From: Candidatus Saccharibacteria bacterium UBA3225
Lineage (GTDB): Bacteria > Patescibacteriota > Saccharimonadia > Saccharimonadales > Saccharimonadaceae
Reading direction: 5' to 3'
Assembly (NCBI GenBank): GCA_002363515.1
Contig: DEVX01000027.1
Span: 1 to 6,613, forward strand
Length of the DNA stretch: 6,613 nucleotides
Below, piece by piece: positions 5,725 through 6,613 of this stretch (its first letter is position 1; each line of letters opens with the position of its first letter). The notes under the pieces are model-generated. The model saw nothing but the letters and a program-made list of their open reading frames with translations, did not search any database and had not been told where the DNA came from. The position numbers and the translations under genes are program-made.

Positions 5725-6294
5725 TTAGTTCTGATTTTCTGAACTCTGATTCTGTGGCGACGTTGCGATATCTAATTTTTTCATTATGGTTAAATGATAT
5801 CCGAGCGGCACGCTCATGATTAGTATGCTAGGAAAGTATGACCATAGCCATACGGGAAGGCGGCATAGCATGACTAACGCAAGCGAGATGCCCATCAGGG
5901 CTTTTTCATTTATGGCGCTGTAGAATCTGTTTGTCGCGACGCTTGTAGCTATCATGAGCATTAAAGCCAATGCCACCTTGGGGGATAAAGAATGCGGCAG
6001 GAGGTTATGTTCTAGCCTATCTGCGAGTAGTAATAATGCTCCGGCCCTAAAACCCGTTATTCCTTCGGTTCTCAGCGGGCTGAGGTGGGACTGGATTTTT
6101 TTAGTCAGGGTAATATCTGTGATACATGTAATGGTGATCATTACTACTACGAACACGATAACGAGAAAATCGAGTTGGTCGAGTGTTAGTGGCTCTATGA
6201 AAAATAAGCGCATAAAGAGTGTGCAGAAGCATACTCCGCCACCAAAGCACAACACGTTTACCAGTAGTCTGTAGATTATCATCTTTTTGCGCAT
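5725..6294 (-). CDS. Unknown multi-pass integral membrane protein
   Basis: I do not recognise this 189-residue protein. The start ATG (6294-6292) has a perfect AAGGAGG (6301-6307) 6 bases upstream. Hydrophobic segments lie at about 6-31, 40-62, 85-93 (weak), 105-121 and 132-170 (probably two helices), predicting about five or six membrane spans. A basic stretch TKKIQSHLSPLR lies between the second and third. The tail is polar and Gln/Asn/Ser-rich (SPQNQSSENQN). No transporter or enzyme signature is evident. It is convergent with the plus-strand membrane gene at 5055, with which it shares no visible similarity, and it stands alone between two copies of a 40-base repeat. An antisense frame across 5954-6274 is a shadow. 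The strong promoter and ribosome site suggest high expression. Confidence 0.8.
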   Translation of the reverse strand: MRKKMIIYRLLVNVLCFGGGVCFCTLFMRLFFIEPLTLDQLDFLVIVFVVVMITITCITDITLTKKIQSHLSPLRTEGITGFRAGALLLLADRLEHNLLPHSLSPKVALALMLMIATSVATNRFYSAINEKALMGISLALVMLCRLPVWLWSYFPSILIMSVPLGYHLTIMKKLDIATSPQNQSSENQN

Positions 6295-6311
6295 TGTGGC
6301 CCTCCTTCGCT

Positions 6312-6401
6312 AGATAATCAAAATGTTACGGTGCAAAAATATTGTTGTATTATACTAGATTTTATTATTTTTGTCAATTATGGCCCCTGATCCGATTATC
6401 T
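6312..6401. repeat. 8-base inverted repeats flanking the minus-strand promoter
   Basis: AGATAATC (6312-6319) and GATTATCT (6394-6401) are exact reverse complements, placed almost symmetrically around the promoter at 6349-6377. A further AGATTATC lies at 6273-6280 inside the gene start. They could be operator half-sites, but 8-base matches in AT-rich DNA may be chance. Confidence 0.3.
6349..6377 (-). promoter_or_regulatory. Perfect-consensus sigma70 promoter of the minus-strand membrane gene
   Basis: Read on the minus strand, TTGACA (6377-6372) and TATAAT (6354-6349) are both exact consensus and separated by the optimal 17 bases. Transcription would start near 6342, giving a leader of about 48 bases before ATG 6294. 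It is the best promoter in the window. Confidence 0.9.
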
Positions 6402-6419
6402 GAACTAAAAGGCTCAAGC

Positions 6420-6452
6420 AAAATAAAAAGGCCCGAATTGCGTATCTGGGCC
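6420..6452 (-). terminator. Intrinsic terminator for a minus-strand gene entering from the right
   Basis: Read on the minus strand, GGCCCAGAT and ATTCGGGCC pair with one mismatch and one wobble around ACGCA. They are followed by TTTTTATTTT (6429-6420), a strong U tract. On the plus strand the same hairpin is followed by TTTT, so it can work both ways. No plus-strand gene ends here, whereas a minus-strand frame stops at 6494. Confidence 0.75.
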
Positions 6453-6469
6453 TTTTGCGTTGAAGGTGC
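6430..6469 (+). repeat. Copy 2 of the 40-base terminator-containing direct repeat
   Basis: It matches 5669-5708 with five substitutions, three in the stem arms and loop that weaken the hairpin slightly. The two copies are 761 bases apart and enclose the minus-strand membrane gene and its promoter. Confidence 0.85.
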
Positions 6470-6493
6470 GTTTTTGTCTAGCGGTGGCAGTTT

Positions 6494-6613
6494 TTAATGC
6501 CGGCTTCTTTTGCTTTTGCGTCTCAACATTCTGAGCTGGCGCCATCTTTTAGTCTTTTTTCGTTTATTCCTAACTCTGCTTTTTGGGGAGCTGTTTTTAA
6601 ATGGTGCGACTGA
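6494..6613 (-). CDS. Possible C-terminal end of a very basic protein, cut by the window edge
   Basis: The minus-strand frame ending in TAA at 6496-6494 is open for 39 codons to the window edge. It is extremely basic, with 18 of 39 residues Lys or Arg, ending LRRKSKRSRH. It would be the tail of a nucleic-acid-binding or ribosome-associated protein, or an artefact of purine-rich DNA. Support comes from the minus-oriented terminator about 40 bases downstream. Against it, a second minus frame is open to a TGA at 6525-6523 with a less biased composition, so the true frame cannot be chosen here. The exact antisense plus frame (6497-6613) has ATG and TGA but no ribosome site. Confidence 0.3.
   Translation of the reverse strand, partial: SVAPFKNSSPKSRVRNKRKKTKRWRQLRMLRRKSKRSRH

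Noticed and set aside
5954..6274. Plus-strand 106-codon open frame
   Set aside because: It is fully antisense to the minus-strand membrane gene, which has a perfect promoter, ribosome site and coherent hydrophobic segments. The plus frame lacks a ribosome site and has Ser/Thr-rich shadow composition.
200..6294. Reassigned UGA stop codon, as in some Patescibacteria
   Set aside because: All genes have normal length under the standard code and no neighbouring frames need UGA readthrough to join.
6414..6545. Minus-strand 43-codon ATG-started frame (MAPAQNVETQ...)
   Set aside because: It reads through the intrinsic terminator hairpin and has no properly spaced ribosome site.

Overview
The window reads as a piece of a compact bacterial chromosome with sigma70-type promoters, strong AAGGAGG-like ribosome binding sites and intrinsic terminators. 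The combination of a secreted DUF285/BspA-type repeat protein, an NPQTG sortase-like motif, a divergent TypA/BipA GTPase and moderate AT-richness best fits Candidatus Saccharibacteria (TM7) or a related Patescibacteria/Gram-positive-like lineage. This assignment is an inference from gene style, not proven. UGA does not appear to be reassigned: full-length standard-code ORFs of expected size are found. The four complete genes end in TAG or TAA.

Layout, left to right. A complete tRNA-Val(GAC) with encoded CCA (4-80) is followed by its terminator and, almost touching it, a good promoter. That promoter drives a 935-residue surface protein (200-3007) made of a signal peptide, an N-terminal extracellular domain, an internal NPQTG/TM/Arg-Lys/TM segment, and about 20 DUF285 repeats. 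An intergenic region rich in hairpins (3008-3142) carries the typA promoter and a leader terminator, followed by typA itself (3143-4963). Next come a short terminator, a small unknown membrane protein (5055-5645, +) and a strong GC-rich terminator. A convergent unknown multi-pass membrane protein (5725-6294, -) is driven by a textbook-perfect promoter. At the right edge a minus-strand reading frame runs out of the window. The 40-base terminator-containing sequence at 5669 recurs as a direct repeat at 6430, so the minus-strand gene lies between two copies.

The genes do not form an obvious operon; each seems to have its own promoter and terminator. The most unusual items are the fusion-like anatomy of the surface protein, a hairpin covering its ribosome binding site, a possible attenuator in the typA leader, and the repeated terminator cassette around the minus-strand membrane gene. 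No CRISPR array, transposase, integrase or known defence gene is visible. No gene-free stretch is longer than about 200 bases if the right-edge partial frame is real. If it is not, 6295-6613 holds only a promoter, a terminator and a repeat.
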